This document shows, one piece after another, positions 31,868-42,101 of a stretch of 64,000 nucleotides of DNA (its first letter is position 1; the number at the start of each line of letters is the position of its first letter). The stretch is taken from contig OZ023273.1 in assembly GCA_964007475.1 (NCBI GenBank), positions 76,173,737 through 76,237,736 on the forward strand, in the 5' to 3' direction. The translations under genes were made by a program, and so were the position numbers. The notes under the pieces are model-generated. The model made no database searches and was not told the DNA's origin. It saw only the letters and a list, made by a program, of their open reading frames with translations. This DNA comes from Hybos culiciformis. Its lineage: Eukaryota; Arthropoda; Insecta; Diptera; Hybotidae.

Positions 31868-32354
31868 ACAAGTGTTTTTTTGTTTTTTGTCTATTGAAAA
31901 ATAAAAAAATTTTTTTTTTTTTGATTAATAGGATGTTCGTAATATAATTTTATATTTGTGTTAATTCTAAAAAATTTTGGGGTGTTCTTAAGTAACATTC
32001 TTAATATTATAATTTTTTGAAAAATTTTTTGATTTAAAAATTTATTTATATATTTCAATAAAATGATGTAAAATTTATATAATCTAATTATTTTGTAAAA
32101 AAATTTGTTATTTTTATAGTAATATAGTAAAAAATATAAATTTTTGTTTAAAATTTGTTTTTTTTTTTTGTGAATTTCATTTATCTTAATATACATTTTT
32201 TTTTTGTAAAATTTCATATTTATATATATAATTATTTTTCTTGTAAAATTTCATATTTTAATATACATAATTATTTTTTATATTTTTATAATTTCATAGA
32301 AAAAAAATTTTTTTTTTTTTTGACAATATATCGTATTTTTAAATTTTAAAAATT

Positions 32355-32663
32355 TTAATTTTTATTTTTTGTATTTTCTATGTTTTTAAAATTTTTATTA
32401 AACAATTTGTTCATTTTAGTAGCGGTTTTTTGTAAATGTCGATCTTTTTTTATTCGTTTTATTTCTGTTATAATTGTACTACGTTGTGTCCTATCTGTTT
32501 TTGTTGATAACATTTTTTCCAATTTCGCCAGCTCCTTGCGGAATTTCACCAACTTCCCCGCTCGTTGGCGCTTCTTGGGTTGTTGTTGTTGTTGCCGTTG
32601 TTGTTTTTGTTGTCGTCTTCTATATTCTTCAATTGTGATTTTCTTCTCTTGTTTTTGTTCCAT
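32355..32663 (-). CDS. TE-B2 leader protein: small basic Gln-rich coiled-coil-like protein
   Basis: A 102-residue ORF lies just after the 5' LTR and primer site, starting MEQKQEKKITIEEY. It has a Gln-rich stretch (residues 18-28), a basic block PKKRQRAGKLVKFRKEL (29-45) and a Lys/Arg-rich helical remainder with heptad-like Leu/Ile/Met. The TE-B1 counterpart (39736-40056) is alignable end to end. Over the basic block all 17 residues are identical while 12 of 17 codons differ synonymously, strong evidence that the protein has been selected. The basic block could be a nuclear-localisation or nucleic-acid-binding signal. It matches no family I recognise. Confidence 0.75.
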   Translation of the reverse strand: MEQKQEKKITIEEYRRRQQKQQRQQQQQPKKRQRAGKLVKFRKELAKLEKMLSTKTDRTQRSTIITEIKRIKKDRHLQKTATKMNKLFNKNFKNIENTKNKN

Positions 32664-32713
32664 CTTTTTTTTTTTATTTTTTATTTGTTGTTGTATTTAT
32701 TGGTTCTGTTTGG

Positions 32714-32728
32714 TTTGCAGGATCGCCA
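32714..32728 (-). promoter_or_regulatory. tRNA primer-binding site of TE-B2
   Basis: On the minus strand TGGCGATCCTGCAAA directly follows the 5' LTR end, identical in its first 12 bases to TE-A and TE-B1. Confidence 0.75.
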
Positions 32729-33390
32729 TGTAAAGGAAAGTTTTATTTAGCTTTCTTTATTTTATATTTAATTATTTATTTATAATGGATCTTGGGATGG
32801 ACATCTGTGTTGTCCAAGACATCTAAGGGCCTATGAGATCCCTAATCTATAATGACCACAAGCATGTCATTATAGAGATCCTATTGTCTAGGCTGTATTC
32901 AGCCGGTTTGTCCTATTAGAGCAGGACGCGCTTTCGTTTTGGCTGTATTCAGCCGGTTATCCCATTTAGATCTTGGAACAGCTTGGTATATTAAATAGGC
33001 TTACCAAGCCTTCTTACCTGTATTATATAGCTCAGGGAAGCCGTTTAGTAAAAGATGAGATTTCTATTTGAGATCAAATTTCAATCTGGACTTTATTCTA
33101 AAAACTTGTCATATTTATACAAAATCTTATATACTAAAAATTCTTAAATTCTATATACAATTTATGTACATAATAATAATTTTTTATATACAATATTATT
33201 TACTAAAATCAGATTAATATCAAATTATTATTTTTATTATTTTGACTTATTAATTAGTGATTGGTCACCCAATCAAATTTATTATAATTTACCGTAATCT
33301 TAATTCTTTATTATTTTAGGGTTCAACAAGATTTTAATATTTTTGTCAATTTAGTTTTATTTAAATTTTCGTAATGATAATATCATTACA
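32729..33390 (-). repeat. TE-B2 5' LTR
   Basis: Same length (662 bp) and nearly the same sequence as 27230-27891. CTAT follows at 33391-33394, matching CTAT at 27226-27229. The few differences between the two LTRs give a relative age older than TE-B1. Confidence 0.9.
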
Positions 33391-33946
33391 CTATGAAATT
33401 CTGTATAAATTATGTGCTTTCCTGAATTTTTGATAACTGTTAAAATATGTTTTTCATACTTCTCCCATTCATTAGTAAAGTTTTTCGATCCGTAGCTCAG
33501 AAGAAAATCATAGAGGACCTAAAATAATCACAAAAAATGTTAATTCGTATATTTCTGTAATTCTAAAATTATATCGTTCTTAAGAGTGAAAATTGAAAAA
33601 AGAAAAGAAAGCTTCTAATGCTAGTTCAGTATCGAACACTGTTTTTCACCCAAAAAATTTAAGTTTAATCGAACGGCTAGTATAAAATATTTTTAATAGG
33701 AAAATTTTGGTTCTTCTTTTTTTCAAAATTTAAAAAGTTTTTTGTATAAAAGATATACAATGTAAAAGATGTGATTAAAATAAAATGTTCAATAAATAAT
33801 TTCAATTGTTTTACTATATTTCATAAAAATTCATTTTTTTTTGCAAAAGCTCATTTTTTAGTTCTGAAAAAAACAAATTTTTTATATGTGGAACTCATGA
33901 AAAAATCAGGGAAATGAATCTGAAAAAAAAGTGGGAACCTTGTATA

Positions 33947-34549
33947 CAGGGCTGGATTTACCCTCAGACTAAGAAGGCTGAAGCCTAGAGCCCCGCTGAC
34001 TTGCGGGCCCCTAAATTCAATCGTTTACTTATTTTAATATACAATTTTAAATTTTAGTTTAAAAAGTTATTTTTGAAAGTAAAATTTTCGCGAAAAAAAT
34101 AATTTGAAATTTATTTAAAAAAAAAATTATGTTTGAACTGAGGGCTCGTGATAAATTTAGAGTTTAAATATTTTATGTGATTGTTGAGTCTTTGGCTGCT
34201 GAGCTACGTAGGCGACAACTTTTCGGATTTTTAACAGATATCGAGGAACTAAGTTTAGCAGAATTAAGACAACAATATATTCGTTTATGATTTAGATGAT
34301 TTAGAAATAGAATTCGTAGACGAATTTTAGCAGTTTTCTTCTACGATAAATACCGAAGATGATCCTAAAGTTGTAGACTTAATGACCCATTTGGTTAAGT
34401 ACGTTATGTTGAGAACATATCCAAACGATAGAATCATTTTAAGAATATATTTTACTATCCCAGCGACCAACTGTGAGGGTGAAAGATCATTTTCAACATT
34501 ATCACGTGTTAAAAATCATATAAGAAGCTGCACTGGACAATCCGACTAA
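33947..34549 (+). pseudogene. hAT transposon relic: left end and transposase C-terminus
   Basis: 33947 begins CAGGGCTGGATTTACCC, a typical hAT end. From 34183 a broken transposase C-terminus is readable: VESLAAELRRRQLFGFL, then after a frame change DDLEIEFVDEF, and finally the dimerisation-domain block NCEGERSFSTLSRVKNHIRS near 34470-34525. The catalytic region is deleted and at least two frame breaks occur. No right end was found. Confidence 0.8.
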
Positions 34550-36825
34550 CAAAAAATTTTTTTTTCCCAGAGATGTATTTATGTACAAAAATAGGTATGT
34601 TAAACAAAAATATGGCAAATTAAAAATTTTTTTTCCAGCTTTCAAAATAAAATGGAACTGAAATTTTTTTATTATACATTTTTGTTTTTATAGCCGTTCA
34701 AAAAATATCAAAAAATATCAAAAAAAACCAGATTTTAAACAGTTTATGACCAATTTAAAAAGTCACAAATGTGTCGGCCAGTACTGTTGATCTAATCATT
34801 TATTTAATACAATCATTAATACAATCAAAATCTAAATTAAACAAGAATGGATTTCGTTTTTTAAATTATTTATTGCAATTTACATCCATAACCTCGATTT
34901 GTTTATAATTTGGAGAGGGATACTCAACTCCAAAATCCAAGAGCGTTTTTGGGGCTGACCCCTTTCAGAGATATGGCGCCCAATATCTTAGGAATGTATC
35001 AATATGTTAGGTACCTATACTAAAAGTTTTTTTTTTCTCAATTTTCGTTAATATTAAGAAGGCTTTTAAATGAAAAAGTTACGCTAAAGTGCAGATGACG
35101 TGTATTGTACCGAATTTGGTTGAAACTCAGTCGGGGCCGGGGAAGCGGCGGTGTTCAAATCAGCAAAACACAAAAACTATTTTGGTTGGAACTGACGAAA
35201 TGTTTTTGGTTTTGGGGGTTTGGGCGTCTACCCCAACTCATCTGCGTCATGCCTTTACACCAAAAGTTGTTTTTCTGGATTTTTCTTGGTTTTTACTCAA
35301 AACTTTTGTAACCAACATTTTTTTTTTCCGACAATTTATTATGTATGATTGGAAAATATATACCGGCACAACTACCTACCAAATAAAAACTTTAGAAATT
35401 ATGACTCTAAAAAACGAAGCTCAGCTCAAAAAAACGCCTTGGATTTAATATCTGGAGAACGAGAACTGCTTGTGCCCTAAAAATACTCCAAAAATAAAGA
35501 AAATCAGGGTTAAGTACGAAAATTGAACTGTATTTTAAACACATAAAAATAACTGGCCTTCTTTTGTTTTGAACAGAAACTTAATGTTTTACAGTTACTC
35601 CATGGCGTCCTTAACAAATTTTATATAGATTTGTTTGTTTTATTTTATTTTTTTTGTAATATGATTATTAATTATTTTATTACGAAATACGATTATTAAT
35701 TTAATTAATATAAATTAATTAAATTAATATAAATTAATTTTACAGTTTTAACTTATTATTTTTTTATTTTTATTATTTACCGATTTGTAAACTCACACGT
35801 AGCGACGAGATAAAAACTTATGGGGTTGCCACTTGGGAAGTTTTTTAGTTCAGTATGCAAGATTGCTATTTTGCTAAGAAGAAATAAGTTAGATTTAGAT
35901 TGATTAAATTTAAATAGAGTATAGCTGCTTCTGTCATAAAATTTCAGAGGAAAAATTTCACGGACAAATTTCATTTTACTAAATGAAATTTGTCCGTGAT
36001 TGTAAAATGAAATTTGTCGTAGAAAAATCTTCTTTAGTAAAATGGCATTGGTCCCGCGTTACAAAACGTGATAAGAAATGTCATTTTGAAAATGACACGT
36101 CCGCTATTTGATTTTTTTGATTTAGCGCAGAAATCTCTTTCTCATTAAAGGCATTTGTCCGTAATTGAAATTGCAAATTTTTAGCGGTTAAACCGCATTT
36201 AATATGAACTTGTTTTTATGATTCACTTTAAAATATTTTTTTTAGAAAAAGAAAAACTTATTTAAAAATAGCTATTTTTTAAATCGACGGAGCTGGAAAC
36301 CCTAACAAAAGCCATTAATGCCAGATGTTGAAATAAGATTTTTTAGAGTAAAAAATTTAAACATATTTTATAGGTATTTTTTTTTTTTTTTCGATTTATA
36401 ACAATGAAAAGTTTCAAAAATTAAAAAGTTTTGGAAATTAATTTAGTGTTTAATTTTTTTCGGTCTCATTCATTTCATATTCAGAATCTGAAAAATTTTT
36501 AGAATGTTCGAATTCCATTTCCGCTTATTTATTTCAATAACCTTAATGTTTGAATGCTATTTGTTAGATTCACTAGTCAAAATTGGTCGTTGTGTACTTT
36601 CTAGATTTATAGCACTAATTATAAGTAAGTATTGTCATAAAACTCAATATGTTTACTAAGTCTATTTAATAAAGCTTTAAGTAATAAGTCTATTAAATAA
36701 GACATTAAGTAAGATTTAATAAGGCATTAAGTAATTGTACACGGTAAAAAAAAAATGGTCTTTTTTACTATTTAAGGGTTTAGCCGGCGGGTACGTGGGA
36801 ATTTTTTTAAAATTATTAAAATTAA
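34550..36825. other. No gene seen; one palindrome related to the 56-57 kb array
   Basis: AT-rich DNA. A 119-codon plus-strand ORF at 35089-35448 has no recognisable features and lies in repeat-like sequence that shares GCTAAAGTGCAGATGA with 56511. 36660-36735 holds four degenerate copies of an AATAAGNCATTAAGTA-like motif. Nothing else could be assigned. Confidence 0.5.
35959..35998. repeat. perfect palindrome, 18-bp arms
   Basis: CACGGACAAATTTCATTT pairs with its exact complement across a TACT loop. The GGACAAATNNCATTT...TTTGTCC theme is the same as in the 56.4-57.1 kb array. Further degenerate pieces follow to about 36170, so this is probably a decayed second locus of that repeat. Confidence 0.7.
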
Positions 36826-37768
36826 AGTTAATTTAAAATAGAGTAAAAAGCAAACGAACAAAATGCACATTTGACAATATAGTTGTTAATTTATTACTTC
36901 AACTTGAAAAAAAAGTGTGCAATTATTTATTAAGAGTTACCAAAAATAGATTAGAACAGGAAAAAATTATTCTAATTCATTCAATAAACGATTACAATCT
37001 ACATATTTAATTAGTGAAATTATTATTGAACTTTCATGCTCAATTCATATTTCACTATTAAAATTATAAATTATACGCTAAATAAGTGTAAAATAACTCA
37101 AAAATTAAATGAGTCTACCCATTCTACTAGTAAATATTTTTTCAAATTTTTGTAAATCATACCAAAATAGATCTTAAATTATACTCGTTTTCGGTGTAAA
37201 TTATTGCAGAAATAAGAAAAATTTCACTTAAAAGTGGGAATTTTAAACNNNNNNNNNNNNNNNNNNNNNNNNNNNNNNNNNNNNNNNNNNNNNNNNNNNN
37301 NNNNNNNNNNNNNNNNNNNNNNNNNNNNNNNNNNNNNNNNNNNNNNNNNNNNNNNNNNNNNNNNNNNNNNNNNNNNNNNNNNNNNNNNNNNNNNNNNNNN
37401 NNNNNNNNNNNNNNNNNNNNNNNNNNNNNNNNNNNNNNNNNNNNNNNNAAATTATCAGATCATATTTCTTTAAAATTTTATTTCTTTTTCTTTTGTAGAA
37501 TTAGAATTGTTGGTAAAATGAAATTTAAAGTTTGTTATCGTTTAAAATAAGACCATTTTTCTGTTGTCAGCAATTTATGCTTTTTTCATATTTCTAATTC
37601 CCACAATTTGTGCACTTAGTTTTAGAAAATCCAAATTATGTGGAATTGATTTAAGTTAGTTGTAGAATTACGCTCAATTAATAAAAAACAAAACAACTTA
37701 TAAAAAATAAATGTGTTTCATTTAAAAAATATTATTAAATATAAAAGAAAATATAGGAAAAAATTAAC
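36826..37768 (+). repeat. TE-C 5' LTR (start tentative; contains assembly gap)
   Basis: The end is fixed by the primer site at 37769. The start is inferred only from AGTTAA at 36826 matching the TTAACT at the LTR end, the usual pattern in this group. A 200-base gap lies inside and no 3' LTR is available for comparison. Confidence 0.45.
37249..37448. other. assembly gap (200 N)
   Basis: Exactly 200 undetermined bases, a conventional placeholder size. The true length of the LTR around it is unknown. Confidence 0.99.
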
Positions 37769-37786
37769 TGGCGCCCAACGTGGAAC
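37769..37786 (+). promoter_or_regulatory. lysine-type tRNA primer-binding site of TE-C
   Basis: TGGCGCCCAACGTGG matches the well-known site complementary to tRNA-Lys in gypsy and many retroviruses over 15 bases; the last bases differ. It starts at the LTR end, sharing its T as is common in errantiviruses. Confidence 0.85.
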
Positions 37787-38825
37787 GCTGTATTAGTTGA
37801 TAATAAAAAGTTTAACTTAAAGATCTGAAACTTAAAGATTAATAAGTATTGAATTGAATAAAAAAATAATAATAAATAAAAAATCCGAATTAAAATATTA
37901 TATAATAATTTCGGAAATAATTTATTCATAAAAGAAAAAAACTATTTAATTATTATCACCAATAATTGTTGAGTAGCCTTTGACACAAGAAGCGTTAGGA
38001 AACGAGGCCCCTTAGTAATCGAAATTAAAGATAAAACGGAGTTGTGCAGTAAACCATCAAATATTGTTCAGCAGCCGCCTAACCAGTGACAAAGGAGTCA
38101 GCAGCCGGTCCAGAAATAAATATGTTAATTATTTTTCTTATGTAAGTAATTAAATAAAATAAATTACCACAAATAAAAGGGTACGAAATTTAAAAGGAAA
38201 AATAATAATTTTTTTCAAATACCTAAATCAAAACAATTATTTAAACAAAAAAATTAAATTTTCACGAATTTATTTGCAATACAATTCCAATAAGAAGATT
38301 ACAAAATATTTAAAAGCTAAAATATTATAAAAAAAACAAAAAGGAAAAATTTTACATATTTAAAATTAAATAACAAAATTTGAAAATTGTGTAAATTATA
38401 ATTAATGAAAAAGAATATTTACATCTCTAGAAATAGTTAGAAATTTGAAAAATTATAATTAGATCTATTTTTTGTTTTTTTAAATTTAAGAAATTAAAAA
38501 AAAAAAAAAATATTTTCACTTGTACTAAATTAAAATTATTGAAAAACGAATTTTTTTTACTACTGAAAAATTATTTTACAAGTTTTATAAAGAAAATTAA
38601 ATTTTCTAAAGAAAAAATTGAATTTTAGCACACAAAAAAAAAAAATTGAATTTCATACATAAAAATATAAAAATCATTAAAAAAAAAATAAGATTTATTG
38701 AGAAATTGAATTTAAAAATTTAAAAGGAAAATTTATAAGTTCGATTATTGAAACAAGCAAACATTTGAATAACAAGCTTCTAATTTTAATAAATTAATTT
38801 GATTTTGAATTTATAAACAAAAAAA
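37787..38825 (+). other. TE-C leader, no gene
   Basis: AT-rich leader between the primer site and gag. A slightly GC-richer stretch with repeated CAGCAGCCG (38060-38115) is the only feature noted. No ORF of interest. Confidence 0.6.
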
Positions 38826-39067
38826 ATGGCAAACAAGAATAATGAAATACTGAAACCTTCACTTTTTAATCTACATAGCGACATGTCTAGTCTTAATTTA
38901 AACGAATTGCAACAACAACAGCAAAATAATTCACAATCTACGGAACAGAACAGACAACAGAATAATACGCCAGCAAATAATGTCTGTATTGATGAACTTA
39001 GGGCTTTGATTACAGACATAGTTAGAGCCGAAATTCCTCAAATTATCCGCGCTACTCTTGAGCATAT
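38826..39067 (+). pseudogene. gag: TE-C Gag, N-terminal part (before TE-B1 insertion)
   Basis: Starts at the ATG at 38826 (MANKNNEIL). Eighty codons follow, with a Gln/Asn-rich stretch and then a helical segment (DELRALITDIVRAEIPQII), as in gypsy-type Gag N-termini. TE-B1 interrupts after ATAT. Counting one copy of the 4-bp duplication, the frame matches the continuation at 46403, so the insertion is the only break in gag. Confidence 0.88.
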
Positions 39068-39685
39068 TGTAGTGATATTGTTATCACTAACGTTAAAATC
39101 AAACTAAATTTATAAAAATTTTAATTATTTTTTGAACCCAAAAAATTTATATTTTTAATAAGAATTACTGTAAAGTATAATTAACTTGATTGGGCAACCA
39201 ATCATATTAGGACATAGTAAACTATTTCATATTACATAAGAAAATTAATTATATAAACTAAATTGTATATAATATTTATATATAGAATATAAGAAATTTA
39301 GTACATAAGATTTTGTATAAATAAGATTGAAATTAGAAAATTAAATCAGATTCTTACCAAATCTCATCTTTTCATAAACGGCTTCCCTGAGCTATACAAT
39401 ACAGGTAAGATAGCTTTCCGAGCAATATAATACGGATAACCGGCTGAATACAGCCAAAACGAAAGCGCGTCCCGCTCTAATAGGACAAACCGGCTGAATA
39501 CAGCCTAGACAATAGGATCTCTATAATGACATGCTAGTGGTCATTATAGATTAGGGAATTCAATAGGCCTTAGATGTCTTGGACAACATAGATGTCCAAC
39601 CCATGATCCATGATTATAAATAATTATACAGAAGAAAGTAAAAATAAACAATTCCTATAAATGAGTAAACATTTTTTCCTTTACA
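39068..39685 (+). repeat. TE-B1 5' LTR
   Basis: Starts TGTAGTGATA and ends TTTCCTTTACA. The first 20 bases form an inverted repeat (TAGTGATATTGTTATCACTA). Two hairpins GGCTG-AATA-CAGCC lie at 39442 and 39492, each preceded by ACC. Their exact reverse complements occur in the minus-strand LTRs of TE-B2. Confidence 0.95.
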
Positions 39686-39702
39686 TGGCGATCCTGCAAA
39701 CC
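39686..39702 (+). promoter_or_regulatory. tRNA primer-binding site of TE-B1
   Basis: TGGCGATCCTGCAAACC directly follows the LTR end. It shares its first 12 bases with TE-A and TE-B2, implying the same primer tRNA, plausibly an arginine type. Confidence 0.8.
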
Positions 39703-39735
39703 GCAAAATTTATAATATGATACAGAATTCAAGAT

Positions 39736-40056
39736 ATGGAACAGAAACAAGAAAAGAAGAAGATAACAATTCAAGAATATACAGAACGACAACAACAAAA
39801 TCAACAACAACAACAGCAAGAACAACAGCAACCAAAGAAAAGGCAACGTGCCGGGAAACTTGTTAAATTCCGGAAAGAATTACAAAAACTACAAGAAATT
39901 TTACAAACTAAAACAAACAAGACACAACGCAAAACAATACTAGACGAAATTAGAAGAATTAAACAAGACCGACATTTACACAAAACTTCGACAAAAATGA
40001 CCAAAATGTTTAACAAAAACTTTAAACACATACAAAACGCAAAAAATAAAAAATAA
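39736..40056 (+). CDS. TE-B1 leader protein: small basic Gln-rich coiled-coil-like protein
   Basis: 106 residues from the ATG at 39736, only 50 bp after the primer site. It opens MEQKQEKKKITIQEYTERQ, then has a Gln-rich stretch (about 18-32), the basic block PKKRQRAGKLVKFRKEL (33-49), and a Lys/Leu-rich helical part ending in repeated KNF and NKK motifs. The TE-B2 homologue has mostly synonymous differences, so the protein is functional or was until recently. Its position would make it the first ORF translated from the genomic RNA. It is not related to known Gag, Pol or Env domains that I recognise. Nuclear or RNA-binding roles are inferences from charge only. Confidence 0.8.
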   Translation: MEQKQEKKKITIQEYTERQQQNQQQQQQEQQQPKKRQRAGKLVKFRKELQKLQEILQTKTNKTQRKTILDEIRRIKQDRHLHKTSTKMTKMFNKNFKHIQNAKNKK

Positions 40057-40755
40057 AATTGTTCAAAAAAAAAAAAAAACAAAAATTTTGTTATAAATTA
40101 AAAATTTATATTGAATTGTAAAACAAAAATGATAAATTAAAAATTTATATTTAATTGTAAAACAAAAATAATGAATAAATACAAAAATTTTACTTAATTA
40201 TTAGTATTATAAATTACCATAAGAATCAAAAAAAGAAAAAATTTCCAAATGTCAAACCTTATAAAAATTAAGAATATTACTTAAGAATACCCCAAAGAAT
40301 TCTAAGAATTATTACGAATATAAAACTATATTATGAATACCCCGATATTCAAATAAAATTTATTATACAAAAAAAAAAAAAAGAACACTTGTCTATCAAA
40401 ATAATTCTACCTAGATATTTTACAAAAAAAAAATAAAAGAGATAAAAATTTTTTTTGCATACCGTACCAATACATTTCAAAAAAAAAAAAAAAAAAGATT
40501 TTAATATTAAAATTGCATTAAAATTTAGCAAAGACCCTAAAAATATTTTTCAATACCCTATTAACAAATTAATGAATGACCCAAATATATTTAATGATTT
40601 TAGATAATTATCATAGGAAACAACAAAATTAATACCCTATTAAGAAACTAATAAAACATAAAAAATTTTTTCTTCTGTCCCTCTATGATTAAATTTTCAA
40701 TTAAAAATATTTTTCGGTTTAATTCAAATTTTGCACACAAGAATTTTTTCATAGC
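40057..40755 (+). other. TE-B1 leader between the small ORF and gag, no gene
   Basis: AT-rich spacer with two direct copies of an AAAAATTTATATTGAATTG-like block (40100 and 40140). It contains the empty target site of the MITE found in TE-B2 (near 40385). Confidence 0.6.
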
Positions 40756-42063
40756 ATGACCCTTGAGAAATTCCAAAAAGAAATTGAACAATTAGAAAAA
40801 CTCTACAATAATATAATAAAAACAAAGTTTAATATCTCTGCAGCAAAGGCTGAATTAACTAAAGTAATTTACAACAAATCGCTATTTATAAGCTCTGTTA
40901 GGGAATCAAATTTGAGAACAGGGAAGACAGATTTAAGAACAGAGTATTCGAAATACGTGACATTAATTAAATCTTATTTGATAGAAATCATAAATAATAA
41001 GATGGATTTTGACATAGCAAATTTAAATAAGATAATCCCATTATTTGAAGGTTCCTATGCTAAATTGCAAGAATTCATAAGCATAACGGAATACATTCAC
41101 GATAATACTAAAGTAGCAGATAGAGAAAAATTAATAAAATTCATTTATAACATAAAATTATCACAAAAGGTGAAAAATAGAATTATAAATGAGACAGAAC
41201 CTACAACAATTGAAACTTTAAAAAAAATTTTAAATAATAATTTCATGAGCACTAGAACCTATACTAAAATACACAACGAAATCGACCAATTAGGAAAGAA
41301 TAGGTCAATATCAGCCACAAAATATGCTGAGAAATTAGAAATACTAATAAATGAATTAAATATGATACAGTCTAAAAATGAAACAGCTGACGCAAAAGCT
41401 GTAATAATAAAAGTTAATGATAAATTTGCTCTGCAATGCCTTAAGACAAACTTAGTAGAACCCATACAATCAGTCATTTTAGCGGTACAACCAAAAACTT
41501 TTACAGAAGCAATAAAACTCATTTTGGAAATAGATAGTAATAATACTAATAATAATAGTAATAATATAAATACCTACTCAAATCGAAGTAATAGTAGGAA
41601 TAATAACAACAATAATAATAGAAATAATGGTAGAAGAAATTATAATAATAATAGAAATACTAGCAATAATTTTAATAATAATAATAGACCAAGGAATGGT
41701 CATAATAATCATAATAATCATAGTAATCAAAATAATCAAAATAATCATAATAATCGTACTAGTAATAATAATATGAATAATAGTAATCATAGATCAAATA
41801 CTAATGATAATCATAACTATAATAGAAATCAGCAACATACGAATTCCACTGACTATTATAGAAATAGAGACTACAATAACTCTCAACCAATTAATAATAA
41901 CAGGAATAATAATTCCTATAATAACAGATATAATAACAATCGTAGAAACGATGACCAAAATTTTAATAATAGGAACGTTAACGCATTAGAATCGGGAAAC
42001 GGACGGACCCCCGATTCGGGTCGAACGGTAATCGGGGAAATGAATGCTTTAAATATACAATAA
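40756..42063 (+). CDS. gag: TE-B1 Gag
   Basis: 435 residues from the ATG at 40756 (MTLEKFQKEIEQLEKLYN). Residues 1-260 are mainly helical, with a capsid-like pattern (IIPLFEGSYAKLQEFI near 90) as in Ty3/gypsy Gag. Residues 265-410 form an extreme Asn/Arg/His-rich tail coded largely by AAT repeats, with no CCHC zinc knuckle; the basic tail probably does the RNA-binding job. The tail ends in a short Gly/Ser/Thr-rich segment. The pol frame is open across the gag stop in the -1 frame, so Pol is probably made as a -1 frameshift fusion. Confidence 0.92.
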   Translation: MTLEKFQKEIEQLEKLYNNIIKTKFNISAAKAELTKVIYNKSLFISSVRESNLRTGKTDLRTEYSKYVTLIKSYLIEIINNKMDFDIANLNKIIPLFEGSYAKLQEFISITEYIHDNTKVADREKLIKFIYNIKLSQKVKNRIINETEPTTIETLKKILNNNFMSTRTYTKIHNEIDQLGKNRSISATKYAEKLEILINELNMIQSKNETADAKAVIIKVNDKFALQCLKTNLVEPIQSVILAVQPKTFTEAIKLILEIDSNNTNNNSNNINTYSNRSNSRNNNNNNNRNNGRRNYNNNRNTSNNFNNNNRPRNGHNNHNNHSNQNNQNNHNNRTSNNNMNNSNHRSNTNDNHNYNRNQQHTNSTDYYRNRDYNNSQPINNNRNNNSYNNRYNNNRRNDDQNFNNRNVNALESGNGRTPDSGRTVIGEMNALNIQ

Positions 42064-42101
42064 ATAATTTTAAAAACAATTCACCTACATTTTTTATCCT
42101 A

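Larger units (their letters stand above)
27230..33390 (-). mobile_element. TE-B2: Ty3/gypsy element, minus strand, TSD CTAT, mostly deleted inside
   Basis: Two near-identical 662-bp LTRs (27230-27891 and 32729-33390) are in the same orientation and flanked by CTAT on both sides. In minus orientation the order is 5' LTR, primer site, conserved leader ORF, a remnant of the protease start, polypurine tract and 3' LTR. Gag, reverse transcriptase and integrase are missing. Two insertions lie inside: a multi-copy gene unit (about 28765-31040) and a MITE (31117-31867). It is related to TE-B1 (39068-46398) but clearly diverged. Confidence 0.9.

Noticed and set aside
35089..35448. 119-codon plus-strand ORF
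   Set aside because: No domain, low-complexity surroundings, and the DNA resembles a repeat seen near 52300 and 56511.
37234..37473. ORF across the assembly gap
   Set aside because: It consists mostly of undetermined residues.
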